Part shown: in pieces, positions 55,868 through 64,000 of the stretch
Layout: every line of letters starts with the position of its first letter
How positions within the stretch are numbered: the first letter of the stretch is position 1
Program-made: the position numbers and the translations under genes
Notes under the pieces: model-generated
Database searches by the model: none
Told to the model about the DNA's origin: nothing
The model's input: only the letters and a program-made list of their open reading frames with translations
NCBI GenBank assembly: GCA_021732665.1
Contig: JAKFUL010000023.1
Location: 1-64,000, forward strand
Source of the DNA: Acetobacteraceae bacterium
Lineage (GTDB): Bacteria; Pseudomonadota; Alphaproteobacteria; Acetobacterales; Acetobacteraceae
Length of the DNA stretch: 64,000 nt
Direction: 5' to 3'

Positions 55868-56650
55868 ATGAGCGACGCCCAACGCCCCTGGCCGGGGAAT
55901 GATCCGTTCAGCCAGCGCCGGCCGATGCGCTCGTCCAGCGCCCGCACCGGCGGCGGCGCGCGTTTTCCCAGCATGCGCGGCATGCCGGATACCGCCCGCA
56001 GGGCCTTGCTGATCGGCATCGGCCTTACCGGCTCGGTGCTGCTGGCGGCCACCATCATCTGGGGCATTTCCCGCATGGGGCCGCGTAGCGTGCCGCTGAT
56101 CGAGGCCGATGGCCGGCCCTTCCGGGTGCGGCCGGACACGCAGGTGGCGCCACCGCCTGCCGCCACGCTGCCGGAACGCGGCCCCGCACGGCAGGAACAG
56201 GCCCGCCTGGCGCCTGCGCCGGAGGCCCCGCGCACCGAGGCGCTGCGCCAGCAGATGCAGCCGGCCGCGCCAGCGCCCGGGGCCGCCAGCCCGGCCACGC
56301 CCAGCCCGCAAGCCGCGGCCCCGGTCCAGGCCGCCCCGGTGCCCGCGCGCCCGGCGCCCGCCGCTCGCGCCGCCACCCCGCCCACCACGGCCGCGCCGCC
56401 AGCCAATGCCGGCCGGGTGCAGGTCCAGCTCACCGCCGCCACCTCCGAGGAGGCCGCGCGGGGCGAGTGGGAACGCCTGCGCCGCCGCGTGCCCGAATTG
56501 GCCGGCCGCGAACCCCGCATCACCCGCTTCGAGCGCGAGGGCCGCTCGCCGCTGTTCCGCCTGCGCGTGGGCGGCCTGGCCGACCCCGCCGCCGCCCGGG
56601 CGCTGTGCGAGCAGGTGCGCGCCCGCGGCGGCGCCTGCATGCCGGTGTGA
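55868..56650 (+). CDS. SPOR domain-containing membrane protein
   Basis: The 260-residue protein has a basic cytoplasmic N-terminus (1-40) and one transmembrane segment at about 40-62 (ALLIGIGLTGSVLLAATIIWG). A Pro/Ala-rich periplasmic linker (about 85-180) leads to a C-terminal SPOR domain (about 182-260: GRVQVQLTAATSEEAARGEWERL, then LFRLRVGGLADPAAARALCEQV). SPOR domains bind denuded peptidoglycan at the septum. It sits between argS and nagZ, a conserved alphaproteobacterial location. Confidence 0.9.
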   Translation: MSDAQRPWPGNDPFSQRRPMRSSSARTGGGARFPSMRGMPDTARRALLIGIGLTGSVLLAATIIWGISRMGPRSVPLIEADGRPFRVRPDTQVAPPPAATLPERGPARQEQARLAPAPEAPRTEALRQQMQPAAPAPGAASPATPSPQAAAPVQAAPVPARPAPAARAATPPTTAAPPANAGRVQVQLTAATSEEAARGEWERLRRRVPELAGREPRITRFEREGRSPLFRLRVGGLADPAAARALCEQVRARGGACMPV

Positions 56651-56701
56651 TCGGCCGCCGGCCGTGCTAGTCATGGCGGCGCAACAGCGGGGCGATTCGC
56701 G

Positions 56702-57709
56702 ATGGTAGCCGCAATGGGCCGCAAGGCCGCCATCATCGGCCTGGCCGGCACCCATCTGGGTGCCGCCGAGGCCGCGATGCTGCGCGAAACCCCGCCGATC
56801 GGCATCATTCTCTTCGCCCGCAATATCGGCCGCCCGGCGCAGCTTCGCACCCTCACCGCCGCCATCCGCGATATCCTGGGCGAGGACACGCCGATCCTGG
56901 TCGACCAGGAGGGCGGCCGCGTCGCCCGGCTGCGCGCGCCGGACTGGCCAAGCTTCCCCGCCGCCGCCAGCTTCGAAAACGGCCCCGCCGAGGCCGCCCA
57001 CGCCAATGCCGCGCTGATCGGGCTGGAATGCCGCGCCATGGGCCTGGATGTGGTCTGCGCCCCGGTGCTCGACCTGCGGCTGCCCGAGGCGCATGGCGTG
57101 ATCGGCGACCGCGCCTTCTCGGCCGACCCCGCCGAGGTGACGCGGCTGGGCCGCGAATACCTGCGCGGGCTGCAGGCAGCGGGCTGCGTGCCGGTGATCA
57201 AGCATATCCCCGGCCATGGCCGCGCCCTGGCCGACAGTCACCTGGAATTGCCGCGCGTCAGCGCCTCGCGCGAGGAGTTGGCGCGCGACTGCCTGCCCTT
57301 CGCCGCCCTGGCCGGGCTGGGCGCCTGGGCGATGACCGCGCATATCCTCTACGACGCCATGGATGCCGAGCTGCCGGCCACGCTTTCGGCCAAGGTGATC
57401 GCCCGCGTCATCCGCGGCGCCATCGGCTTCGATGGCTTCCTGATCTCCGACGACCTGGCGATGAAGGCGCTGACCGGCCGCCCCGCGGCATTGGCCCAGG
57501 CCTCCATCGCCGCGGGCTGCGACGCGGTGCTGCATTGCACCGGCGAGATCGACGAGACCGCGGCCCTGCTCGCCACCTGCCCCTGGCTGGCGGAGAGCGG
57601 GCTGCGCCGCCTGGCCGTGGCGCGCGAGGCAAGCCGGACCCATCGCGCCGATCTCGACCCCGCCGCGCTGATGGCGCTGCGCGACACCGGCCTCGTCAGG
57701 GCCGCGTGA
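56702..57709 (+). CDS. nagZ: beta-N-acetylhexosaminidase
   Basis: The 335-residue family 3 glycosidase removes N-acetylglucosamine from anhydromuropeptides during cell-wall recycling. It has VDQEGGRVARLR, the catalytic-loop KHIPGHGRALADSHLELP with the NagZ Asp-His pair, and the nucleophile Asp in ISDDLAMKAL. It is cytoplasmic, with no signal peptide. Its stop overlaps the ATG of the site-2 protease by one base. Confidence 0.95.
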   Translation: MVAAMGRKAAIIGLAGTHLGAAEAAMLRETPPIGIILFARNIGRPAQLRTLTAAIRDILGEDTPILVDQEGGRVARLRAPDWPSFPAAASFENGPAEAAHANAALIGLECRAMGLDVVCAPVLDLRLPEAHGVIGDRAFSADPAEVTRLGREYLRGLQAAGCVPVIKHIPGHGRALADSHLELPRVSASREELARDCLPFAALAGLGAWAMTAHILYDAMDAELPATLSAKVIARVIRGAIGFDGFLISDDLAMKALTGRPAALAQASIAAGCDAVLHCTGEIDETAALLATCPWLAESGLRRLAVAREASRTHRADLDPAALMALRDTGLVRAA

Positions 57710-58398
57710 TGCCCGCCTGGCTGCCGGAGCTTCTCGCCGCCATTCTCGCGACCGTCATCGCCATTACGCTGCACGAGGCCGCGCATGCCTATGCGGCGGA
57801 CGCGCTGGGCGACCCCACGGCGCGCGAGCGCGGGCGCGTCTCGCTCAACCCGCTGCGGCATGTCGACATGGTCGGCACGCTGCTCATTCCCGGCATCTTG
57901 CTTGTCACCCAGTTGCTGACGATCGGCCGGGTGGAGGCGATGTTCGGCTGGGCCAAGCCCGTGCCGGTCGATATCCGCCGGCTGCACAACCCCCGCTGGG
58001 GCATGATGTGGGTGGCGCTGGCGGGGCCCGGGATGAACGTGCTGCTGGCCTTCGTCGCGGCATTGGCGGCCCATTTCGCCGGGCTGCTGGGGCCGGATGA
58101 GGCGGCGCTGATGTATCGTTCCGTGGCGCTTTTCATGGTGGTGAACCTGGTGCTGGCGGTGTTCAACATGCTGCCCATTCCGCCGCTGGATGGCGGCCGG
58201 GTGGTCACCGCCCTGCTGCCCTGGCCCCTGGCGCGGCGTTTTGCCGAGATCGAGCGCTACGGTCTTCTGGTCGTGATGGGCCTGCTGTTCATTCTGCCGC
58301 GCATCTCGTCCGAGCTCGATGTCATGGCCTGGGCGCTTCGGAGCCTGGTGGCGCCGGTGTTTTCGCTGTTGCTGCGCGCCGCGGGCCACCCGGCATGA
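57709..58398 (+). CDS. site-2 protease family metalloprotease (M50)
   Basis: The 229-residue polytopic membrane protein has the zinc motif HExxH in ITLHEAAHAYAADALGD near residue 23 and the second-motif region NMLPIPPLDGGRVV near residue 155. It has about six spans and lacks the PDZ domain of RseP, so it belongs to the short YwhC-like group. It would cut proteins within the membrane; the target is unknown. It lies between nagZ and scpA with 1- and 4-base overlaps, so it is co-translated. Confidence 0.92.
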   Translation: MPAWLPELLAAILATVIAITLHEAAHAYAADALGDPTARERGRVSLNPLRHVDMVGTLLIPGILLVTQLLTIGRVEAMFGWAKPVPVDIRRLHNPRWGMMWVALAGPGMNVLLAFVAALAAHFAGLLGPDEAALMYRSVALFMVVNLVLAVFNMLPIPPLDGGRVVTALLPWPLARRFAEIERYGLLVVMGLLFILPRISSELDVMAWALRSLVAPVFSLLLRAAGHPA

Positions 58399-59147
58399 GT
58401 GAGGCGCTGGCACTCAACCTCGAAGGTTTCGAAGGCCCGCTCGACCTGCTGCTGGATCTCGCCCGCGCGCAGAAGGTCGATATCCGCCGCATCAGCATCG
58501 TGGCGCTGGTCGACCAGTATGTGGCGGTGCTGGAGGGCGCGCGGGCGGTGCGGCTGGAGATTGCCGCCGATTGGCTGGTGATGGCGGCCTGGTTGACCTG
58601 GCTGAAGTCGCGCCTGCTGCTGCCCGACGAGGCCGAGCCCGAGGAAGATGCCGAGCTTCTGGCCGAACGGCTCACCGAACGCCTGGCCGAGCTGGACCGG
58701 ATGCGCCACGCCGCCTTCTGGCTGGGCGGCCAGGTGCAGCTGGGCCGCGACAGCTTCGGCCGCGGCGAGCCGGAAATCCTGCGCCTGGAGGATCGCTCGG
58801 GCATTGTGGCCGATCTGCCGGCCTTGCTGCGCGCCTATGCCGCCGCGCGCCGCCGCGCCACCGCGGCCCAGCCCTATGCGCCAAAGCCGCGAAGGCTTTT
58901 CTCGGTGGCCGAGGCGATGGCGCGGCTGCGCGCGCTGCTCGGCAGCGCGCCGGGCTGGACGGTGTTGCAGGGGTTTCTGCCGCCCGGGCTGGCCACGCCG
59001 CTGGAACGCCGCGCGGCATTGGCCAGCGGCCTGATCGCCGCCCTGGAGGAGGCCCGCGGCGGCGGGCTGGAGCTGCGCCAGGACGAGGCCTTCGGGCCGC
59101 TGATGATCCGTCTCGCCCAGGGAGGGGCCATTGGACACGCTGCCTGA
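58395..59147 (+). CDS. scpA: segregation and condensation protein A
   Basis: The 250-residue kleisin subunit of SMC-ScpAB shows LNLEGFEGPLDLLLDLARAQKVDIRRISI at the N-terminus, AADWLVMAAWLTWLKSRLLLP, and a winged-helix C-terminus. It bridges SMC heads in chromosome compaction. The ATG overlaps the protease stop by 4 bases and the 3' end overlaps scpB by 17 bases. Confidence 0.94.
   Translation: MSEALALNLEGFEGPLDLLLDLARAQKVDIRRISIVALVDQYVAVLEGARAVRLEIAADWLVMAAWLTWLKSRLLLPDEAEPEEDAELLAERLTERLAELDRMRHAAFWLGGQVQLGRDSFGRGEPEILRLEDRSGIVADLPALLRAYAAARRRATAAQPYAPKPRRLFSVAEAMARLRALLGSAPGWTVLQGFLPPGLATPLERRAALASGLIAALEEARGGGLELRQDEAFGPLMIRLAQGGAIGHAA
59121..59127 (+). promoter_or_regulatory. Shine-Dalgarno that fixes the scpB TTG start
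   Basis: GGAGGGG lies inside the end of scpA, 3-5 bases before the TTG at 59131. No ATG or GTG in the scpB frame has a comparable site, so this supports the rare start codon. Confidence 0.7.
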
Positions 59148-59700
59148 GCCCGACCCCGCCGTTTTCGAACACGCGCTGCGCGTGGCCGAGGCGCTGATCT
59201 TCGCCAGTGACCGCCCGGTGAAGCCCGAGCGGCTGCAAATGGCGCTGCCCATGGGCACGCATGCGCCCGCCGTGCTGACAGCGCTTCAGGCGCGCTGCGC
59301 CGGCCGGCCGGTGGAGCTGGTGGAGATCGCCGGCGGCTTCGTCTTCCGCACCGCACTCGACCTCGCACCCGCCATCACGCGCGTGGTCGAGGTGCCGCGT
59401 CGCCTGCCGCGCGTGGCGATGGAGACGCTGGCCATCATCGCCTACCACCAGCCCGTCACCCGGCCGGAGATCGAGGAAATCCGCGGCGCCACGCTCAGCC
59501 AGTCCACGCTGGATCAGCTGCTGGACATGAGCCTGGTGACCGGCCGGGGCAAGAAGGAGGTGCCGGGGCGGCCCACGCTCTGGGGCACCACGCCGCGCTT
59601 CCTGGAGCAATTCGGACTGAAGTCGCTCGGCGACCTGCCGCGGCGGGAGGAGCTGGTTTCCGTCGAGGCAGCCCTGCCGCTCAGCCCACCGCCGGCCTGA
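59131..59700 (+). CDS. scpB: segregation and condensation protein B
   Basis: The 189-residue ScpB has two winged-helix domains: FEHALRVAEALIFASDRPVKPERL in the first, and RLPRVAMETLAIIAYHQPVTRPEIEEIRGA in the second, with GRPTLWGTTPRFLEQFGL at the end. It binds ScpA in the SMC complex. The start is TTG with a strong GGAGGGG, overlapping scpA by 17 bases. The tatABC genes that often follow are not present. Confidence 0.94.
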   Translation: MDTLPEPDPAVFEHALRVAEALIFASDRPVKPERLQMALPMGTHAPAVLTALQARCAGRPVELVEIAGGFVFRTALDLAPAITRVVEVPRRLPRVAMETLAIIAYHQPVTRPEIEEIRGATLSQSTLDQLLDMSLVTGRGKKEVPGRPTLWGTTPRFLEQFGLKSLGDLPRREELVSVEAALPLSPPPA

Positions 59701-59709
59701 CCAGGGCTT

Positions 59710-61038
59710 TCAGTTGATCGCGCCGCCGAACAGCGTGCGGTGCATGATCCGGTAGACGTCGACATTGTCCATCGTGCCGGCCCGGCTGATCTGCTCGGCA
59801 TTGCGGCCCACGCCGCGCACCAGAATGCCACCGGACACATCGGTCAGGGTCGACCAGACGATGGCGAAGGGGTGGCGCACGCCGTTCCTGTCCGGCGCCG
59901 AGAGCCAGGCGGTGGTGCCGGTGCCGGTCTGGCCATCGGCCGGGGCGCCGTTGCGGTCACGCTCAGGCAGCGGCTGGCCTTCGCGGATAAGCTGCTGGCC
60001 GCGATTGGGTCCGATCACCTGCATGCCGCCGGCATCGCTGTCGGCCGTGGTCAGCATGAGCGTGTTGGGGTTGGCGCTGACGAACTCGGCGAAAAGGCCG
60101 ATCGCCTCATCGGCCCGCTGGCCGGCCAGGATGCTGCCGGGGGCATTGTTGTTGTTGCCGAAATTGTCGGTGCCCTCTTCCTCGGCCACCAGCAGGAAGC
60201 CGCCGGGTGCGGCCGACAGGATGGCCAGCGCGGCGCGGCTCATCTCCGCCACGCTGGGTGCCGTGGCCACGAAATGCGGCAGGTTGCGCTCGCGCTGGGC
60301 CTCCTCTGTCATGTCGTGGAAGGTGTGCTCATGGGCGAAGATGCCCCACAGGCGCTGGGTGCCGGCCGGCACCGCGGCCAGCTCCTCGCGGGTGAAGACC
60401 ATGGTGTAGCCGCGGCCGCGCAGCTCCTCGACCAGGTTGCGGCCATCGGTCCGCGCGCCGGGGCCGAAGCGGCCGGCCACGCCCTGCGGCAGGTACCAGC
60501 GCTCGCCGCCCGCGAGCTGCACCGCCACACCGCTCTCGGCGACGAGGCGGGTGATCTCCTCCAGGCTATTGCGCCGCGCGGTGGAGGCGACGAAGGCCGC
60601 TGTGCCCGGCTCGTAGGTGGCGCCGGAATTGACCAGGCCAACCGCCTTCCCGCGCGCCATCGCCTCCTGCGCGATGGAGCCCTGGAAGCCGGAGAGCGCC
60701 GCGATGGGGGTCGCGCCATCCTGGCCGAAGCTGTCGGCCTGCACCCGCACGCCATAGGCATGGGTGGTGGCGCCGCCATGCGAGGTGCCGGTCAGCGCGT
60801 CACGCATATGGCCGAGATAGACCGCGGTGTGCGGCAGGCGGTCCCAGTTCAGCCGGCCATCGGGCCCGACCGTGACCATGCGCGTCGCACCCCAATGGTT
60901 CACCCCGAAGCCGTCGGGGTGGAAGAAGATCACGTTGCCGCCGCCCGGCGCGCTGCCCTGCGGTTGGGCCTGGGCGCCGGCGGTGGCGAGAAGCGTGGCC
61001 AGACCAGTGCCGGCCGCGAGCAACATGCGACGATCCAT
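59710..61038 (-). CDS. alkaline phosphatase family protein
   Basis: The 442-residue precursor has a signal peptide (MDRRMLLAAGTGLATLLATAGAQAQ). A divergent PhoA-like domain follows: metal-binding Asp in VIFFHPDGFGVNHW, a candidate nucleophile Ser/Thr in GTSHGGATTHAYG, and metal ligands in FAHEHTFHDM. The canonical TADHxxGG reads TADSDAGG, so the conserved His is Ser. It would hydrolyse phosphate esters in the periplasm, possibly with altered metal use. An ATG eleven codons upstream (61071) is less likely. It is convergent with scpB. Confidence 0.85.
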   Translation of the reverse strand: MDRRMLLAAGTGLATLLATAGAQAQPQGSAPGGGNVIFFHPDGFGVNHWGATRMVTVGPDGRLNWDRLPHTAVYLGHMRDALTGTSHGGATTHAYGVRVQADSFGQDGATPIAALSGFQGSIAQEAMARGKAVGLVNSGATYEPGTAAFVASTARRNSLEEITRLVAESGVAVQLAGGERWYLPQGVAGRFGPGARTDGRNLVEELRGRGYTMVFTREELAAVPAGTQRLWGIFAHEHTFHDMTEEAQRERNLPHFVATAPSVAEMSRAALAILSAAPGGFLLVAEEEGTDNFGNNNNAPGSILAGQRADEAIGLFAEFVSANPNTLMLTTADSDAGGMQVIGPNRGQQLIREGQPLPERDRNGAPADGQTGTGTTAWLSAPDRNGVRHPFAIVWSTLTDVSGGILVRGVGRNAEQISRAGTMDNVDVYRIMHRTLFGGAIN

Positions 61039-61172
61039 GAGATCCCATCCCGAATATAACGTCGAGTTCATCTCCGACGCCTCCGGCAGAGATAGTCGGG
61101 CCGCGCGCCATTTCCATGACAGCCTGGTGAATTGCGCATCCGGCCGAGGCGCTCAGCGGAATCCTGGCCGCG

Positions 61173-62300
61173 CTACCGCCAGGCGCCGATCAGCATCGCA
61201 CGCTCCGCCGCCGAGACCGGCTGGCCAAGGGCGCGCTCCAGCACCTCCCAGACGATCAGGCGCGGCGGTGTCTGGCGCCAGGCCTCGCTGGCGAAGTAGC
61301 TGATGGCGCTGCCCGCGAAACCGCCGCCGGCCAGGGCGAAATTGACCACCGGCGCGCCCAGCGCCTGTTGCAGCGCGCCGTGGAAATTGCCGTTCAGTGA
61401 ATAGCTGGAACCCAGCAGCACCACCTCCGGCGCCGCCGCCTCATCCAGCAGCCCGCCCCCGGCCTCGGGTGCCGTGGTGCGGGCCAGGCCGATGATGTCG
61501 GGCGCCGGGCGCCAGGGATCGGGGACCATCTCCAGGTTCATGATGCGCAGCAGGTCGCCGGCCACCGGGGCCGCGGGGGCGCGGCGGGTGGTGAAATTGT
61601 TCGGCCGTTCCAGCGGCAGGGGGCGGGCGGCCTGGGCGATCAAGTCGGCCATCAGCGCCGCGCCGCGCTGGTTCCAATGCGTGTCGGTGCGCAGCCAGAG
61701 GTCATTCTCCCGCCGCGCCGCCAGCAGCGGGGCCAGGGTCTCCACCCGGCTGGCGCCGGCCTGGGCGAGCAGGGCGGTGAAGGCCTCGTGCCGCCCCCGC
61801 GCCTGGGCCGAGAGCGGCGCGCCGCAGAGATGCTCGGGATGGACCCGCGCCTTGTCGGGGGCGACGGCGATGAGGAGCGTGATGCCGCGCCCCGCCAGCT
61901 CGCGCTGCATGCGGGCCAGGCCCTGGGCGCGTTCGGCCATGGCGGCCTCGGCACCCGGCCAGGGGCGCAGCTCCTCGGTCAGGTACAGCCAGCCCTCGCA
62001 GCCCACCCGCGCCTGGGGACCGCCGGAACCGAAGACGCCCCAGCGCAGCAGCCCGCCGGCGCCGCGCAGCAGGGGGTCGACCGGCAGCTCATGCGCCATG
62101 ACGTGGTTGATGGCGGCGGCGGTGCGGCCGGCCCAGAAGGCCTCGGTGTTCAGTGTGGGGGTCAGGCGCGCCTCGGCCGCCGGGCTGCGCAGCGCCGCCA
62201 CCGCCTGCCAGGCGCCGAAAGCCAGCCAGGCGAGGGCGAATAGCCCCTGCGCCACCGAAGCCCGCCTGCCACCCGCCCTGGCGATATCGAGGAATGCCAT
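61173..62300 (-). CDS. AlgX/AlgJ-like SGNH O-acetyltransferase
   Basis: The 375-residue protein has an N-terminal membrane anchor (about residues 17-35) and a periplasmic SGNH-hydrolase-like domain. It shows GCEGWLYLTEEL near residue 100, the catalytic Asp-x-His in LRTDTHWNQRG and the Ser motif VVLLGSSYSLNGNF, as in AlgX/AlgJ, which acetylate alginate. It works with the MBOAT protein encoded 10 bases upstream. No alginate polymerase genes are in view, so the polymer may be another exopolysaccharide or cellulose-like glycan. Confidence 0.85.
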   Translation of the reverse strand: MAFLDIARAGGRRASVAQGLFALAWLAFGAWQAVAALRSPAAEARLTPTLNTEAFWAGRTAAAINHVMAHELPVDPLLRGAGGLLRWGVFGSGGPQARVGCEGWLYLTEELRPWPGAEAAMAERAQGLARMQRELAGRGITLLIAVAPDKARVHPEHLCGAPLSAQARGRHEAFTALLAQAGASRVETLAPLLAARRENDLWLRTDTHWNQRGAALMADLIAQAARPLPLERPNNFTTRRAPAAPVAGDLLRIMNLEMVPDPWRPAPDIIGLARTTAPEAGGGLLDEAAAPEVVLLGSSYSLNGNFHGALQQALGAPVVNFALAGGGFAGSAISYFASEAWRQTPPRLIVWEVLERALGQPVSAAERAMLIGAWR

Positions 62301-62310
62301 GGCCGCCCCC

Positions 62311-63726
62311 TCAGAACTGGAAATACAGGAAAGGCACGGCGGCGCGGCTGTAGAGCAGCACCACCGCGAGCAGGAAGGCCAATGACGGCCCGATCTGCCA
62401 GCCGAACCGCCAGATGCCACGAATTGCCGCGGGCTCGCGCTGCCAGGGAAGCCAGGAGCCGAGGCCGGGCAGGGCGCAGAGCACCAGGCCCAGCAGCATG
62501 ACCCAGGATTGCTCGGGCAGGATCTGCCAGGACAGGGCGTCGGTCATTGCCCAGCCATTCTGCCCGGCCATGGCGGCGTAGATGCGGATGGCCTCGTGGA
62601 TGTCATGCGCGCGGAAGACGACCCAGCCCAGCACGACGCAGAGGAAGGTGATGGGCAGGCCGATGGCATAGGGCAGCGGCCCGCCGCCCGAGGCACGCCA
62701 GAAGCGATGCAAGGCCAAGAGCCCGCCATGCCAGAAGCCCCACACGATGAAAGTCCAGTTCGCGCCATGCCAGAAGCCGCCGATCACCATGGTGGCCAGC
62801 AGGTTCACATAGGTTCGGAAGGCGCCGCGCCGGTTGCCGCCGAGCGAGATGTAGAGGTAGTCGCGCAGGAAGCGACTCAAGGTCATGTGCCAGCGCTGCC
62901 AGAATTCCTGGATTGACCCGGCCAGGTAGGGGTTGGCGAAATTTTCCGGGAAGTGGAAGCCGATCATCATGGCCAGGCCGATCGCCATGGCCGAATAGCC
63001 GGCGAAATCGAAGAACAGCTGCAAGGTATAGGCCAGCGCCCCCGCCCAGGCCTCGGCCGCGCTGGGCGAGGGCAGGGCATAGACGGCATCGACCAGCGGC
63101 GAGAGCGTGTCGGCGATCACCACCTTCATGGCGAAGCCGGTCATGAAACGCCGGGCGCCGGCGCCGAACAGGGCCAGCGAATGCTCGCGGCTTTTCAGCT
63201 CCCGCTCGATCTCGGCATAGCGCACGATGGGGCCGGCGATGAGCTGCGAGAAGATCGCCTTGTAGGCGGCATAGTTCACAAAACTCATGCTGACCGGCAC
63301 GTCGCGGCGGTAGACGTCGATCAGATACGACACGGATTGCAGCACGTAGAAGGACAGGCCGATGGGCAGGACGATGTCTGTCCAGTTCACGGTCGAAAAG
63401 CCCGCGGCGGCCATCACCTGGTTGAAGCTGTCCACGCCGAAATTGGCGTATTTGAAATAGGCCAGCACGCCGAGATTCCCGAGCAGGCCGATGGTCAACC
63501 ATCGCCCGCGCGCCGCCTCCTCCGCCGCATGCAGCCTGAGCGCCACGAAGAAGGTGAACAGCGTGACCCCGCCCAGCAAGGCCAGGAAATCCACCCGCCA
63601 CCAGGCATAGAAGGCCCAGGAGAGGATCAGGATCGGCCAGTTCCTCAGGGCGAAGGGCGTGAGGAAATACACCGCGAAGAAAACGGGCAGGAACAGGAAC
63701 AGGAATTCGAAGCTGGCGAAAATCAC
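62311..63726 (-). CDS. AlgI-like MBOAT O-acyltransferase
   Basis: The 471-residue protein has about eleven membrane spans and the MBOAT features PIGLSFYVLQSVSYLIDVYRRD, IQEFWQRWHMTLSRFLRDYLYISLGG and the catalytic-His region IGGFWHGANWTFIVWG. AlgI-type proteins bring acetyl groups across the inner membrane for transfer by AlgJ/AlgX. The start is likely GTG at 63726 (VIFASFEFLFLFLPVFF); an ATG 35 codons upstream adds residues that look non-coding. The pair with the AlgX-like gene is an operon. Confidence 0.9.
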   Translation of the reverse strand: MIFASFEFLFLFLPVFFAVYFLTPFALRNWPILILSWAFYAWWRVDFLALLGGVTLFTFFVALRLHAAEEAARGRWLTIGLLGNLGVLAYFKYANFGVDSFNQVMAAAGFSTVNWTDIVLPIGLSFYVLQSVSYLIDVYRRDVPVSMSFVNYAAYKAIFSQLIAGPIVRYAEIERELKSREHSLALFGAGARRFMTGFAMKVVIADTLSPLVDAVYALPSPSAAEAWAGALAYTLQLFFDFAGYSAMAIGLAMMIGFHFPENFANPYLAGSIQEFWQRWHMTLSRFLRDYLYISLGGNRRGAFRTYVNLLATMVIGGFWHGANWTFIVWGFWHGGLLALHRFWRASGGGPLPYAIGLPITFLCVVLGWVVFRAHDIHEAIRIYAAMAGQNGWAMTDALSWQILPEQSWVMLLGLVLCALPGLGSWLPWQREPAAIRGIWRFGWQIGPSLAFLLAVVLLYSRAAVPFLYFQF

Positions 63727-63824
63727 GCGCGGGTCCCCCGTCTCACCTTTGCGGGAGGTGCTGCGTCCGGGCAAGCCCCGCATGGCTTGCGGCGCATGGC
63801 ACGGCCCCTCTACGCTGCACCGCA

Positions 63825-64000
63825 ATGGCATCCTTCCTTCTTCGCCGCCTGATCCTAGCGGCCTGCGTGGCGCTGACGGTGCTGACGCTGGCCTTCACGC
63901 TCACCAGGCTGTCCGGCGACCTCGCGATCTCCATCGCCGGGCCCTCCGCCACGCTGGAGGATGTGGCGGTCATTCGCCGCGCCTATGGGCTGGACCGGCC
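63825..64000 (+). CDS. oligopeptide/dipeptide ABC transporter permease (3' truncated)
   Basis: The first 58 codons are present and the frame continues past the window. The N-terminus MASFLLRRLILAACVALTVLTLAFTLTRLSGD followed by VIRRAYGLDR matches DppB/OppB-type permeases, where a first span is followed by a conserved GLDRP segment. It would be the first membrane subunit of a peptide or nickel importer; neighbours beyond the window are unknown. It is divergent from the AlgI-like gene, 98 bases apart. Confidence 0.78.
   Translation, partial: MASFLLRRLILAACVALTVLTLAFTLTRLSGDLAISIAGPSATLEDVAVIRRAYGLDR

Overview
The window is very GC-rich chromosomal DNA (about 70% G+C by eye) from an alphaproteobacterium. 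The gene order dusB-ntrB-ntrC-ntrY-ntrX beside a fused ispDF, the split pntAA-pntAB-pntB transhydrogenase, FlaF with a short flagellin, and the xthA-erpA-dgt / argS-SPOR-nagZ-scpA-scpB series are all alphaproteobacterial. Four free-standing TctC/Bug-type periplasmic receptors and a NitT/TauT ABC transporter point to Acetobacteraceae, most likely a Roseomonas-like organism. The genus is inferred, not shown. I see no tRNA, rRNA, CRISPR array, intact insertion sequence or prophage.

Layout. 1-10.6 kb: the 3' part of comEC, a small lipoprotein, ispDF, and the nitrogen-regulation operon dusB-ntrBC-ntrYX, whose genes overlap or nearly touch. 10.6-19.1 kb: catabolic and accessory genes. These are a Bug receptor coupled to a dienoyl-CoA-reductase-like SDR, a three-gene acyl-CoA operon (3-hydroxyacyl-CoA dehydrogenase, CaiB/BaiF CoA-transferase, long-chain-type acyl-CoA dehydrogenase), a small-membrane-protein/XpaC-like/TelA operon and another Bug receptor. 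19.3-24.2 kb: a ThDP enzyme, then an Anbu-proteasome operon (circularly permuted ATP-grasp, alpha-E protein, Anbu). 24.2-29.2 kb, minus strand: flagellin, flaF, a TPR-methyltransferase and a TPR/O-GlcNAc-transferase-like protein in one directional run, which looks like a flagellin synthesis-and-modification operon. 29.5-32.5 kb: pntAA-pntAB-pntB with a terminator hairpin. 32.8-39 kb: an FkbM methyltransferase, leuA with a leucine-rich leader peptide, and a NitT/TauT ABC transporter. 39-44.8 kb: a beta-propeller protein, a TetR regulator divergent from an RclC/YkgB-like membrane protein with two matching operators, a DMT transporter, a rhodanese, a polyprenyl synthase and a Bug receptor. 44.8-59.7 kb: the housekeeping block xthA-erpA-dgt, then an accessory insertion (divergent paralogous methyltransferases, a PhyH-like dioxygenase, a Bug receptor, and a lower-GC DUF262/DUF1524 gene resembling GmrSD defence proteins), then an FzlA-like GST-fold gene, argS, a SPOR protein, nagZ, a site-2 protease, scpA and scpB. 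59.7-64 kb: a divergent alkaline phosphatase, an AlgX/AlgJ-like plus AlgI-like O-acetylation pair, and the start of an oligopeptide ABC permease.

Best candidates for something under-described: the flagellin operon with its own glycosyltransferase and methyltransferase; the leuA leader peptide, too short for normal gene calling; the Anbu operon without its usual transglutaminase gene; and the accessory insertion between dgt and argS. Starts were chosen by Shine-Dalgarno match, overlap with neighbours and family alignment from memory. No database search was run.
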